Assembly: GCA_002353975.1 (NCBI GenBank) | Contig: DEKQ01000038.1 | Coordinates: 18,260-55,103 of the forward strand | DNA from: Prevotellaceae bacterium UBA2718 | GTDB lineage: Bacteria; Bacteroidota; Bacteroidia; Bacteroidales; Bacteroidaceae | Length of the DNA: 36,844 bases | Direction of reading: 5' to 3' | Part shown: positions 7,947-16,446 of the stretch, piece by piece | How positions within the stretch are numbered: the stretch's first letter is position 1 | Layout: every line of letters starts with the position of its first letter | Program-made: the position numbers and the translations under genes | The notes under the pieces: generated by a model | What the model was told of the DNA's origin: nothing | Databases searched by the model: none | What the model saw: the letters and a program-made list of their open reading frames with translations, nothing else

Positions 7947-10067
7947 TTAATATCCATAGTAGTTGGTGTATCCACCACGACGGAGAGCCTCACGTGGGAT
8001 TGGGAGGAGATAGCGCACAACGGGGAGAGACTCAGGCACTACGCCTGCCTCAATCTTCTTTGGTGTGCCGTTCTCGATGATGTAGATGCTGCTGTAGTCG
8101 CCTGCATCCACACCGCCACGGATGTAACCGTAGAGTGAGTAGCGAACCTGTGCCTGTGGGTAGCCGCCGTCCTCGTCATACCACTTGGTGAAGAACTCTG
8201 CGCTCTCAGTCCATGTAACCTTGTCAACAGACTCGTCGTTTGGCTTCTTGATAGCCTTGAAGTCAAGACCCTTGTCATCAAACCACCACTGCGGGTTGTT
8301 GCGTATCTGCACTGCAGAGTGTATCTGCGTGCCGCTCTCGTCGGTGGTCTTCAGGTCTGCGTTGGCAGCCTCGGGGTTGAGGATGAAGAGGCAAGGCAGG
8401 GTTGTATTCTGATAGTAGCTCAGGTCAATCTTGCTCTTGGCAGGGTTCTGGACATATATATAAGTAAGGTAGTTAGGCAGCAGTGCGTTGTCGAAGTACT
8501 CCACTCCGTCGTGCTCCTCAATGAGGTCGCCCCATGAAACACCTACGCCTGCATCCTCTGCAACGGCATAGTTACGCATGAAGGTCCAGTAGAGGGTCTC
8601 GGACAGCATGTTGTTTCTCACGAGGTCCTTCCAACGCATGTTCTCACCTGCGAACTCCCACTTACGCTCATCGAGAATCTTCTTGATGAAGTCGTCAGCA
8701 TCCGTAGGATCTACGAATGGGTCTGTGCCACCGTTGCGGAACGCACGCTCACGCACGGTCTTCAGTGCCTGCAGGGCGTCGGCGTTCACCTCTCCGGTGA
8801 GCTTGGCGTCAGCCTCAGCATACATCAGCAGCACGTCAGCATAGCGCAGGTATGGGAAATTGATACCTGTGTTGCCTGTAGAGATGTTGGTGTAGGCGCT
8901 GGTGGTGTTCCATATCTTAGACCACTTCAGGTTGTGCAGGCCGTAGGAAGCGCGGAGCACCGGTGTGCCCTGGTAGTCATAGTACCAGAAGCCCTCGCCG
9001 ACATACTTACGTGCATCGTCCTTGGCAAAGCTGTAGCGATAGAAAGACTCTACGTACTGGTTGCCGCCGCACTCACCCCATGTGTAGTTGGTCTCACCAC
9101 CGTTGGACTGGAACTGCGGGCCCTGACGGTAACCGATGTAACCAGATGCCTCAATGGCAAACGGAAGATCGAAGATTATGTCGTCAGCATTGCTTACTAT
9201 CATGTTGCACTCGTCATAGAACACTTCCTGATAGTCCTTCGTGAGGCTGTGTGTTCCGCTTGAGATAACAGAGTCAGCGTATGCGCGGGCCGTTGTGAGG
9301 AAGTATTTCTCCAGCTCCTGGTCAGGCTTTGCCATGTATCCGTATGAGGTTGCATCGCCCTCCACATGGCGCAGAGAGTAGCCTGCTGCCTGCAGTGAGA
9401 TACGTGAGATGAGTGCCCAGCAAGCCTCCTTTGAGGCACGCTCAACGCCCTCTGCGATGTTCTCGGCAAACTTCATGTGGGTAGCAGCCTCCTTCAGGTC
9501 CTCCACAAGAGCCTTGGCAATGACGTCACGAGACTCGATGGCAGGAGCGAAATCCTCAGTAGAAGAGGTAGGCTCGAGGGTGAACGGAACGTCGCCCCAG
9601 TAGCACAACAGCTCGTAGTAGAGCATGGCGCGCAGCACCTTAGCCTCGCCGAGCATCTGCATCACGTTGGCATTATCCTCGTCGTAGATGGAGCCTTCCT
9701 GCAGGTTTACGATAAAGTTGTTGGCATTCTCAATGCCTGCATAGGTTGCCTTCCACACTTTGTTCACAGTACCGCTGCTGGCGTCACAGTCGTAACGCTT
9801 CGGTGTGTTGGTCTGCTTTGACTCCTTGCTGTCACTGACATAATCTACGTCAGAGTTGAGCACGAGCGAATATGTGTATGCCTGGCCGAAGCAGTCGCTT
9901 GCCAGAATGCTGGCATAGACACCGTTCAGGGCCTCGTTGGCATCCTTCTGTGAACTGAAGACATCTTCTATGGAGTACTTGGAAGGCGTGTCAACGTCAA
10001 GGTAGTCGTTGCAGGCAGTCAACGCAAGTACACCAAGTCCACTGATTAATATATTCTTGATTTTCAT
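7947..10067 (-). CDS. susD: RagB/SusD family glycan-binding surface lipoprotein
   Basis: The 706-aa product begins with a lipoprotein signal (GVLALTAC, Cys19) and the classical SusD N-terminus NDYLDVDTPSKYSIEDVFSS, followed by the TPR-like helices that contact SusC (ANEALNGVYASI, GEAKVLRAMLYYELLCYWGD). The C-terminal part has the usual YLLPIPREAL motif. The family binds polysaccharide at the outer surface and caps the SusC channel. At 706 residues it is longer than the typical 500-650. It lies 27 nt after susC and 31 nt before the beta-helix gene, so all three are one operon. Confidence 0.95.
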   Translation of the reverse strand: MKIKNILISGLGVLALTACNDYLDVDTPSKYSIEDVFSSQKDANEALNGVYASILASDCFGQAYTYSLVLNSDVDYVSDSKESKQTNTPKRYDCDASSGTVNKVWKATYAGIENANNFIVNLQEGSIYDEDNANVMQMLGEAKVLRAMLYYELLCYWGDVPFTLEPTSSTEDFAPAIESRDVIAKALVEDLKEAATHMKFAENIAEGVERASKEACWALISRISLQAAGYSLRHVEGDATSYGYMAKPDQELEKYFLTTARAYADSVISSGTHSLTKDYQEVFYDECNMIVSNADDIIFDLPFAIEASGYIGYRQGPQFQSNGGETNYTWGECGGNQYVESFYRYSFAKDDARKYVGEGFWYYDYQGTPVLRASYGLHNLKWSKIWNTTSAYTNISTGNTGINFPYLRYADVLLMYAEADAKLTGEVNADALQALKTVRERAFRNGGTDPFVDPTDADDFIKKILDERKWEFAGENMRWKDLVRNNMLSETLYWTFMRNYAVAEDAGVGVSWGDLIEEHDGVEYFDNALLPNYLTYIYVQNPAKSKIDLSYYQNTTLPCLFILNPEAANADLKTTDESGTQIHSAVQIRNNPQWWFDDKGLDFKAIKKPNDESVDKVTWTESAEFFTKWYDEDGGYPQAQVRYSLYGYIRGGVDAGDYSSIYIIENGTPKKIEAGVVPESLPVVRYLLPIPREALRRGGYTNYYGY

Positions 10068-10094
10068 ATTTGTTTCAGTTTCTTTAAGTTGTAA

Positions 10095-13000
10095 TTAGAA
10101 TGTCACGTTAATACCGAAGGAGAATGTACGCGAGCGTGGGTAGCGGTTCATATCCATAGACGGTGTGAGTCCGCTCTGAACATCTACCTCAGGATCGTAA
10201 CCGGAGTAACCGGTGATCATGAACAGGTTGCCTGCAGAGAAGTATGCACGGAGCTTGCTCAGGTAGATCTTGTTTATAATCTTCTTCGGGAATGTGTAAC
10301 CGATGGTGATGTCCTGACAACGGAGGAATGAACCATCCTCTACGAAGTAAGAGTTGACAGTGTTAGTAACGACGTCAGCAGGGTTCCAGAGTGGCTTGTT
10401 CGCGTTCATAGCGATGTAGTCAGTGGTCTGGTCGAGCACGGTCTTGGATGTCGTGGTGTAGTCGTCGTGGCTGCCGAAGTCAGCAGTGTATGCCCAACGG
10501 TTTCCGCGACCGAACTTAGCCAGCACATTGTTGTAAACCGTAGCGGTGCTTGAGCTTGAAGAGAGAGCGTAAGCCGTTGCGTTATACACGTCAAAGTTGA
10601 GCATGTAGGTGAAGTTTGCAGAGAAGTCCCACTCCTTGTATGTGGCTGAGAGACCGAAGCCACCCTGCCAGCGTGGGTTGGTGTTACCGATGACGGTACG
10701 GTCCTTGGTAGTAATCTTGCCGTCGCCGTCCAGGTCCTTGAACTTCATCTTGCCAGGCATAGAAGGATCACCTGATGTAGATGCAGCCAGCACGTCGGTT
10801 GTCATCTCAGGCACGCCGTCCTTGAGCACCCACTTGGTCTTGTTGTTCCACTGGTCGATGTCGAAGTCGCTGACCTGATACAGGCCGTCGTAAACGTAGC
10901 CATAGAGCATACCTACCTCGCCGCCTACCTGGAGGATGTAGTCGTCCTCGCCTGCAGACTTGAAGCGTGAAGAGTAGTTATACAGCACGTCGTCGGTAGC
11001 ATTGAGCTGCTTTACCTTCATCTTGTTGTGACCGATGGTGAGGTTACCGGAGAAGACATAGTCCTTACCGCGGAGGAAGTCACCGTTGACTGTCAACTCG
11101 AAACCGCTGTTCTGCACCTTACCGATGTTCTGCATCTGAACGGTGTAACCAGAGGTAGAAGAAATGGTTGACTTGTAAAGAAGGTCACGTGTGGTGTTGA
11201 TATAGAACTCAGGCGTGATGCTGAGGCGTCCGCCCCACAGCACGATGTCTGCTGCAAAGTTACGTGTGATGGTGGTCTCCCACTTGATGCCCTTGTTAGG
11301 ATAGGTGGTAGGAGAGGTGTAGTACATCTCACCATACTGACGAGACTCTCCGAAGCCGGGACCGCCTTCCGTTGCTACGGTGTAGCGATAGCGCCAGAGG
11401 TCGGCGTCGATGTTGTTGTTACCTGCCAGACCGAAGGCGAAGCGCAGCTTCAACTGGTCAATCCACTTCACGTCAGAGAGGAACTTCTCCTTGTTCATTA
11501 CCCACGCACCTGAGATTGATGGGAACCAACCCCACTGGTTGCCTGGAGCGAACTTTGTGGAACCGTCGGCACGGAGTGTAGCAGAGATGAGGTACTTGTG
11601 GTCGTAGTTATAAGATGCCTGACCGAAGAAAGATGCTGTGCGGTCGGCTGTTGACCTGTAGGTGTCAGAGATATATACGTCACCCAGACCCATGTTGTCG
11701 AATGCACGTCCGGCAGTGATGGAACGGTCGAAGTAACGGTTCTTCTGTGTGCTCTCCTTATACTGGGTGTTATAGATTTCCTGACCCAGGAGGAACGACA
11801 GGTTGTGTACGTCCTTGATGTCGAAGTTATAAGTAGCTGTGTTGGTCCAGGTGTAAGACTGTGTCGTACGGTTCTGGATCTGTGCCACAGGCTGTGAGTT
11901 ATACTTCTTACCCTCGCTTGAGAGGTAGCCCCAGTAGCGCTGTGTGTCGCGGAAGGTGATAGCATAGTTACCCTCAGTGCGCAGTGTGAGGCCCTCGATA
12001 GGTGTCCACGTGAGAGACATACGGTTGTTGATGTTGTAAGAGTGTCTCTTCTGCACGTTGGTAGTGATGTTAGAGAGAGGATTGTTCTCATCCCACTCTG
12101 CCAGCTTGTCAGGGTCAACATTCACGAACTTCGTGTCATATATGGCGAAGTCAGTGTAACCCTTCGTAGGAGCGTACTTCAGCACGTCGATGATACCGCC
12201 TGTACCTACGCCTTCACCACCGGCACCCTCGTCACGACGATAGGTCATCGTTGGGCTGTAGTTGAACTTGAGTTTCGGATGCAGGTCGGTGTTCAACTTG
12301 AAGTTGATGTTGGTACGGCGTACGCCTGAACCCATGATGATACCCTTATCCTCAGACTGTGTGAGAGAGAGCTTGAACTTTGTCTTGTCGTTACCGCCGC
12401 CGATGGCTACGTTGGCCATGTAGTTCAGCGGAGTCTCGTTCATCACCTCGTCCTGCCAGTTGATGTTGCGGTGTGTTGCATAGACATCCATGTCGGCAGG
12501 GTTACCGAAGTTCTCACGCCAGTTACGTGCAGATGTAGAAGAGTAAGACACGCCGCCCTGGGCACGGTCCCATGTATATTCCACGAAGTCTGTGGTCCTC
12601 ATCAGGTCAAGCTTCTTGGAGATGTGGGAGAGTGTCAGACGTCCGTTGAACTCTACCTGCACCTTACCAGCCTGTGCTGACTTGGTCGTTACGACGATAA
12701 CGCCGTTACCACCCTTCGCACCGTAGATGGCGGTGAGTGATGCGTCCTTCAACACGTCGATAGATGCGATATCGCTTGGCGGGATATCGTTGATGTTAGA
12801 CTGCTGGAAACCATCCACAATGTAGAGAGGCTCGTTGGACTGTGTCACAGACGTAGCACCACGCACGCGGATGTTTACATCAGCACCCGGCTGACCATCG
12901 ACAGAGGTTACCTGCACACCGGCAATTTTACCGGCCAGAGCCTCTGTGGCAGATGATACAGGGATAGCTGCCAGCTTGGCACCGCTTACAGAACCTACCG

Positions 13001-13367
13001 AACCGGTCAGATCCTTACGGGCCTTTGAACCGTAACCGATGGCTACGACCTCGTTAAGAGTCGTTGCATCGTCTTCAAGGGTAACATCGAGCTGAGTCTT
13101 GCTACCTACCTTTACATTTGCAGTCTTCATACCAACGTAAGAAATCTGCAAGTCATGCGACGTCGAGGACATCTTGATGGTGAAGTTACCGTCAAAATCG
13201 GTAACAGTGCCATTCTTAGTGCCTTTCTCCATTACGGTAGCACCAATGACCGGCTCACCCATACTGTCCTTAACGTTTCCTGTCACTGACTGCGCCTGCA
13301 GTGCTGCACAGTAGAAGAGCAACATGCTTACGAGCGCGTAGCGAACGTTCTTGAATTTTTCAGACAT
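10095..13367 (-). CDS. susC: SusC/RagA family TonB-dependent outer-membrane transporter
   Basis: The 1090-aa product has a Sec signal peptide (about 1-26, ending ALQAQ), a carboxypeptidase-regulatory-like domain (about 27-100, GNVKDSMGEPVIGATVMEKG), a TonB box region (NEVVAIGYGS), the SusC signature around DLTGSVGSVSG, a plug domain (ADVNIRVRGATSVTQSNEPL) and a C-terminal beta-barrel ending RSRTFSFGINVTF. It imports oligosaccharides across the outer membrane with its SusD partner. There is no N-terminal secretin/anti-sigma signalling extension, so control by an ECF sigma/anti-sigma pair is unlikely; a hybrid two-component or SusR-like regulator would be expected, but none lies in the window. 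Length is typical. It is the first gene of the operon. Confidence 0.96.
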   Translation of the reverse strand: MSEKFKNVRYALVSMLLFYCAALQAQSVTGNVKDSMGEPVIGATVMEKGTKNGTVTDFDGNFTIKMSSTSHDLQISYVGMKTANVKVGSKTQLDVTLEDDATTLNEVVAIGYGSKARKDLTGSVGSVSGAKLAAIPVSSATEALAGKIAGVQVTSVDGQPGADVNIRVRGATSVTQSNEPLYIVDGFQQSNINDIPPSDIASIDVLKDASLTAIYGAKGGNGVIVVTTKSAQAGKVQVEFNGRLTLSHISKKLDLMRTTDFVEYTWDRAQGGVSYSSTSARNWRENFGNPADMDVYATHRNINWQDEVMNETPLNYMANVAIGGGNDKTKFKLSLTQSEDKGIIMGSGVRRTNINFKLNTDLHPKLKFNYSPTMTYRRDEGAGGEGVGTGGIIDVLKYAPTKGYTDFAIYDTKFVNVDPDKLAEWDENNPLSNITTNVQKRHSYNINNRMSLTWTPIEGLTLRTEGNYAITFRDTQRYWGYLSSEGKKYNSQPVAQIQNRTTQSYTWTNTATYNFDIKDVHNLSFLLGQEIYNTQYKESTQKNRYFDRSITAGRAFDNMGLGDVYISDTYRSTADRTASFFGQASYNYDHKYLISATLRADGSTKFAPGNQWGWFPSISGAWVMNKEKFLSDVKWIDQLKLRFAFGLAGNNNIDADLWRYRYTVATEGGPGFGESRQYGEMYYTSPTTYPNKGIKWETTITRNFAADIVLWGGRLSITPEFYINTTRDLLYKSTISSTSGYTVQMQNIGKVQNSGFELTVNGDFLRGKDYVFSGNLTIGHNKMKVKQLNATDDVLYNYSSRFKSAGEDDYILQVGGEVGMLYGYVYDGLYQVSDFDIDQWNNKTKWVLKDGVPEMTTDVLAASTSGDPSMPGKMKFKDLDGDGKITTKDRTVIGNTNPRWQGGFGLSATYKEWDFSANFTYMLNFDVYNATAYALSSSSSTATVYNNVLAKFGRGNRWAYTADFGSHDDYTTTSKTVLDQTTDYIAMNANKPLWNPADVVTNTVNSYFVEDGSFLRCQDITIGYTFPKKIINKIYLSKLRAYFSAGNLFMITGYSGYDPEVDVQSGLTPSMDMNRYPRSRTFSFGINVTF

Positions 13368-13600
13368 AGTTAGTTAGTTTGTTTAGTATAGTTGATAGAT
13401 AAATAAAATCCGTCAATAAGATGCGTCCACATCAGTCCCACAGGACACTGGAAAGTCCTTACGAAACAGCTTGTCTGTATTTACTTACCGGGTTGTCAGT
13501 TAGTTGATATCGATTTACTTATTCTTCCTTTTGTGCTCTTAGCATGGCAATAGTGGCAACAGAACACAACAGTTCTTAACGCCTATTAAGGAAATTTGGT

Positions 13601-13609
13601 GCAAAGTTA
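13601..13609 (-). promoter_or_regulatory. Promoter -7 box of the susCD operon
   Basis: The minus strand reads TAACTTTGC, a perfect TAnnTTTGc box. A GTTG about 18 nt upstream could be a weak -33 element. Transcription from here gives a long leader of roughly 230 nt before the susC start at 13367. That leader (13368-13600) holds a small GGAC/GTCC hairpin near 13442-13457 but no gene and no known riboswitch that I recognise. Confidence 0.65.
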
Positions 13610-13669
13610 ATTAAAAATTGATAATGCGCAACTAATTGCACTGTTAAAAAACATTAAGAAACAAAAATA

Positions 13670-13697
13670 TGCCGCAAGAATACACCATCTTGCGGCA
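13670..13697. terminator. Terminator-like hairpin
   Basis: A perfect 10-bp stem TGCCGCAAGA / TCTTGCGGCA has an 8-nt loop and T-rich sequence on both outer sides, so it could act in either direction. It lies between the susC promoter and the repeat-rich gap 13700-14240, which holds no gene. Confidence 0.6.
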
Positions 13698-13765
13698 TTT
13701 ATCCTGTTTTCCGCCCGCAATTCCGACCGAGCGAGAATGTCTGCCAAAATGGCAGAGTAACTTTT

Positions 13766-13860
13766 GCGTTCTGATAGCAGGTCTTTTACCTCCTAATAGT
13801 AGGTCTTTTACACGGTAATAGTAGGTCTTTTACCTCCTAAAAGACCTACTATCACAACGC
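13766..13860. repeat. 22-nt-period repeat array, locus 2 (4 units)
   Basis: Units of exactly 22 nt start at 13772, 13794, 13816 and 13838. The first three read TAATAGTAGGTCTTTTA-like (inverted) and the last TAAAAGACCTACTATC. The array is bounded by GCGTT and AACGC. Its flank (ATTGATAATCAG) matches the reverse complement of the flank of locus 1 (CTGATTATCA), so this copy is inserted in the opposite orientation. Confidence 0.9.
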
Positions 13861-13947
13861 ATTGATAATCAGATTGTTCAGGACTGCCATTTTGTCATAG
13901 CCACGTCATCGGCTCTATATGACTAACAGTTATCTGACCGCTTTGCA

Positions 13948-14046
13948 GTAGGAGGCGACGTGTCTCACGTCGCAACGGCTAATGATACCGACTATGACAT
14001 TGCTGATATAACGCTGTTGGTGCGATGTGGGGACACGTCGCCTCCT
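13948..14046. repeat. REP-like palindrome pair C
   Basis: The left arm (13948-13973) carries an intact GACGTGTCTCACGTC core preceded by GTAGGAGGC. The right arm (14021-14046) is a mutated inverted copy ending GACACGTCGCCTCCT. The spacer is 47 nt. The sequence GCTTTGCA just outside the left arm is shared with pair A. Confidence 0.85.
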
Positions 14047-14101
14047 AAAGGCTTATGAAATGGGGTGTTCAATATGGAGTGCTCACCTTTGCGCATGCTC
14101 T

Positions 14102-14176
14102 GTGCATCCACACTGGGGACGTGGGCGTCCTCGGTTCCCCCGTTTCCCAGGGGACAGAAACCCCATGTGGATGCAC
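14102..14176. repeat. Inverted repeat, 11-bp arms
   Basis: GTGCATCCACA (14102-14112) is the exact reverse complement of TGTGGATGCAC (14166-14176). The pairing continues inward through a CTGGGG/CCCC region with a C- and G-rich loop. It could fold as a long hairpin; no gene lies here. Its role is unknown. Confidence 0.65.
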
Positions 14177-14246
14177 GCTGGTGAAATAAGGTGACATAAA
14201 CAAAGGGTTCGCTATCTAAGAATGAAAGGTACGGAGAAAATGAAAA

Positions 14247-14278
14247 GGTCGATTAACCGTTTTACAGATTAACCGACC
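14247..14278 (-). terminator. Probable terminator of the CxxC/BACON lipoprotein gene
   Basis: GGTCGATTAA and TTAACCGACC form a 10-bp stem with one mismatch. On the minus strand it is followed by TTTTCATTTT. It starts 14 nt after the stop codon at 14292. Confidence 0.6.
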
Positions 14279-14291
14279 AAAATTACGGATA

Positions 14292-15842
14292 TTAGTAGAC
14301 TGTGTAAATGGAGAACAAATAGTAATCAGAATATGTGCCAACATTTACTTCATGATAGTAGAATTCAGTACCATGAGCCTTATAGCGAGTATCAGAGAAG
14401 CTTTCAAGCGATATGTTCAGATTGTACTTGAAATCCTCTATGATGTTGTTAAGATAACTCTTATAGTTATTTAAGGCTGTAGATTTATCTATCTTGAAAT
14501 CATATTCTACGTATTTGCGACCATTGGGGAGTTTTCCTATCTGTGCTGTCTCAAACTGCAATCCCTGATATGTCAGTGAGCCCAAATCTGGGTTTTCGCT
14601 GGCATAAACCGAAAAATAATCTGAATACTCCTTGATTTTATACGACCTTCCTATCACACTCTTAATCGTCTGATAAGAAGATGTCTTCATATTAACGTCA
14701 ACAATCCCCATAGGCTTCTCTAACCAATTCCTTAGTGCTGTCAATGCATTGACACTTTCCGCTTGGGCGACAGATATTTCAAAGGACAGTTCGCCTGACG
14801 TGTCGGCAACGGTCAATTTAGAGTAGCGAGTGCCGTTATATGCAGAAGCACCGACACTGACGGAAGCATTGCCCGTGCCGTTGCTGGGCGTACAGGTGAC
14901 CCACGAGTCGGCAGCCTTGACAGTCCATGAGGTGTTGGAAGTAATGTTGATGGTTGCCCCAGAGCCACTTGAACTGACAAAGACGGAAGATGCATCGATG
15001 CTCAGATTAGCGGATTCCCCACTTTGTGAAACACTGACATTGGTCTTGGAGTTGCCGTATGTGAAGGTAATGATGCCATTGCGTGTTGAAACCGAGTTGT
15101 TCTTGGCTGCGGTGACAGTCAGCGTGTAGTCGCCGCTGCCAGAAGAGCGCGAGAAAGTGAGCCATTCAACGTCTGACGATACTTGCCAATCACCTGTACT
15201 GTGAACAAAGATTCTCTTGTTGTCACTACCGTCGGTGAAAGAGAGAGACTGAGCACTCACCTTGCCGGTACCTGTACAGTCTTTGCACTTGCCGTCGCTG
15301 TTAATGCATGTGGAACAATGTCCATCGCCTCCGCACGTCTGGCATTCAGGATTACCATGACAGGTCTGGCAGGTCAAGTAGCCATTACAGGATGGACATT
15401 TACCTTTCCCTAAACAGTATTCATATTCTACACTCCCTGTGCCGCCACAAGTCTGACATTTTTTTCCATATTTTACTCCTTCACCCCAGCAATAACTGCA
15501 TGTTTTGTTACCTTTATCAATGCACGAATGGCAATTCCCTGTTCCACCGCAGTCGTCGCAGACACCCGTTGTACCACAATTTTTACAGTATTTGCCTGTG
15601 CCTTGACATGTCTTACATCCTTTTCCTGTGCCATTACAGTCAATGCATTGCGTGCTGCCATTGCAAGTGGGACAGTCTTGCATCAACTGAAATGTAAGCT
15701 GAGTACTATTTTTGTTACCGTCATTGGGATTATTGTTATTGGCAGGAGGGACTGGTCCATTGTCATCCCCACCGCAGGCCAATAGAGCAAAACAGCAACA
15801 CGTCAACACTGCTAACACCATAAGTTGATAAGTTCGTTTCAT
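14292..15842 (-). CDS. Lipoprotein with DnaJ-type CxxC repeats and two BACON domains
   Basis: The 516-aa product has a lipoprotein signal with Cys23 (FALLAC) followed by GGDDN and a Pro/Asn-rich spacer. Residues about 57-195 contain 13 CxxC motifs, many as CxxCxGxG (CKTCQGTG, CDDCGGTG, CQTCGGTG, CKDCTGTG), the zinc-binding pattern of the DnaJ central domain, here far longer than the usual four repeats. One repeat reads YEYCLGKG, with tyrosine where the first cysteine is expected. Two BACON-like domains follow (about 197-275, SSDVEWLTFSRSSGSGDYTL; about 280-360, SNTSWTVKAADSWVTCTPSN). The last 150 residues are not recognised. Lipidation and acidic +3/+4 residues suggest an exposed outer-membrane protein. 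Zinc or another metal may be bound; the cysteines could instead form disulfides outside the cytoplasm. The function is unknown. No J-domain is present, so it is not a DnaJ homologue. Confidence 0.75.
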   Translation of the reverse strand: MKRTYQLMVLAVLTCCCFALLACGGDDNGPVPPANNNNPNDGNKNSTQLTFQLMQDCPTCNGSTQCIDCNGTGKGCKTCQGTGKYCKNCGTTGVCDDCGGTGNCHSCIDKGNKTCSYCWGEGVKYGKKCQTCGGTGSVEYEYCLGKGKCPSCNGYLTCQTCHGNPECQTCGGDGHCSTCINSDGKCKDCTGTGKVSAQSLSFTDGSDNKRIFVHSTGDWQVSSDVEWLTFSRSSGSGDYTLTVTAAKNNSVSTRNGIITFTYGNSKTNVSVSQSGESANLSIDASSVFVSSSGSGATINITSNTSWTVKAADSWVTCTPSNGTGNASVSVGASAYNGTRYSKLTVADTSGELSFEISVAQAESVNALTALRNWLEKPMGIVDVNMKTSSYQTIKSVIGRSYKIKEYSDYFSVYASENPDLGSLTYQGLQFETAQIGKLPNGRKYVEYDFKIDKSTALNNYKSYLNNIIEDFKYNLNISLESFSDTRYKAHGTEFYYHEVNVGTYSDYYLFSIYTVY

Positions 15843-15845
15843 ATT

Positions 15846-15887
15846 GACTAAGTTTTTTTAGTTTGTGACTAAGTTTATTAAGTTTGT
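15846..15887. repeat. 21-nt tandem repeat directly before a start codon
   Basis: Two adjacent 21-nt units (15846-15866 and 15867-15887), each starting GACTAAGTTT and ending AGTTTGT, differ at two positions. They occupy the untranslated region immediately upstream of the minus-strand start codon at 15842. Each unit can form a small ACTAA/TTAGT stem. Confidence 0.8.
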
Positions 15888-15958
15888 CTCTATATTTAAG
15901 TCCGACACCTCTGAATAGAAGACAGAAAAAGAAACGTGGACTAATAACTTCGTCTACG

Positions 15959-16079
15959 TTTACTGAGGTATTGGGGATAACCATTGCTACTTTAACGAGT
16001 AAAAGCCCACGTCAAACGACGTGAGCGTTGAAACTATTACTCTTGTAGCTTTACTTTTAATTCCCCAATTATCAGTAAA
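15959..16079 (-). promoter_or_regulatory. Structured leader region with terminator hairpin upstream of the CxxC/BACON gene
   Basis: TTTACTGAGGTATTGGGGA (15959-15977) pairs imperfectly with TTCCCCAATTATCAGTAAA (16061-16079), and GCTAC/GTAGC and AGTAAAAG/CTTTACTT pairings nest inside. At the centre (16005-16026) the minus strand reads GCTCACGTC-GTTT-GACGTGGGC followed by TTTT, an intrinsic terminator. The region may be an attenuator in the leader of the lipoprotein gene or simply the terminator of the DUF4160/DUF2442 pair. A further hairpin, AAGAACAAAA / TTTTGTTCTT, lies at 16081-16125. No gene is seen in 15843-16184. Confidence 0.5.
16005..16026 (-). terminator. Intrinsic terminator or attenuator hairpin
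   Basis: An 8-9 bp GC-rich stem with a 4-nt loop is followed on the minus strand by four Ts (16004-16001). It lies about 160 nt downstream of the DUF2442 gene and 163 nt upstream of the lipoprotein gene start. Confidence 0.6.
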
Positions 16080-16176
16080 CAAGAACAAAAAGCTAACGCT
16101 TCTTATCTATATGTCTTTTGTTCTTTTATTGATTCATACGCAATCTGTTTTGGTTAGACATTATTATTAGAAGTCT

Positions 16177-16184
16177 CAAAGCTA
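16177..16184 (-). promoter_or_regulatory. Weak candidate -7 box for the CxxC/BACON gene
   Basis: The minus strand reads TAGCTTTG, fitting TAnnTTTG, directly after the stop codon of the DUF2442 gene. If used, it would give a leader of about 330 nt including the hairpins at 15959-16079. No -33 element was found. Confidence 0.3.
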
Positions 16185-16427
16185 TTAGGCAGCCTTCAAC
16201 AAGTCAAGCACGGAATAAACGCGTGTCATGTTCTCGAACGTGAAATACTGGTCGTCGAGCACCATCCACTTCTCGCGCTCTTTGACGGGCATCTGCTTGA
16301 TGTCGGGAAAGAACGACACGGGCACGATGACCGTCCGCCCATCGGTCAGGCGTACAATCATCTTTCCGCGAAGCGACTTGAAGTCCATGTCCTTGATACC
16401 CACGCTAACATCTTTCATCTTACACAT
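16185..16427 (-). CDS. DUF2442 domain protein
   Basis: The 80-aa product (MCKMKDVSVGIKDMDFKSLR...) has the DUF2442 pattern: a short beta-sheet with a LTDGRTVIVPVSFFPDIKQM core and a C-terminal VLDDQYFTFENMTRVYSVLD segment. It follows the DUF4160 gene by 19 nt with a clear Shine-Dalgarno AGGAGG about 10 nt before the ATG, which is unusual for Bacteroidetes and fixes the start. DUF4160/DUF2442 neighbours are widespread and have been suggested to be toxin-antitoxin-like, but their activity is not established. The gene has no signal peptide, so it acts in the cytoplasm. Confidence 0.8.
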   Translation of the reverse strand: MCKMKDVSVGIKDMDFKSLRGKMIVRLTDGRTVIVPVSFFPDIKQMPVKEREKWMVLDDQYFTFENMTRVYSVLDLLKAA

Positions 16428-16446
16428 AATCCTTTCCTCCTATATT

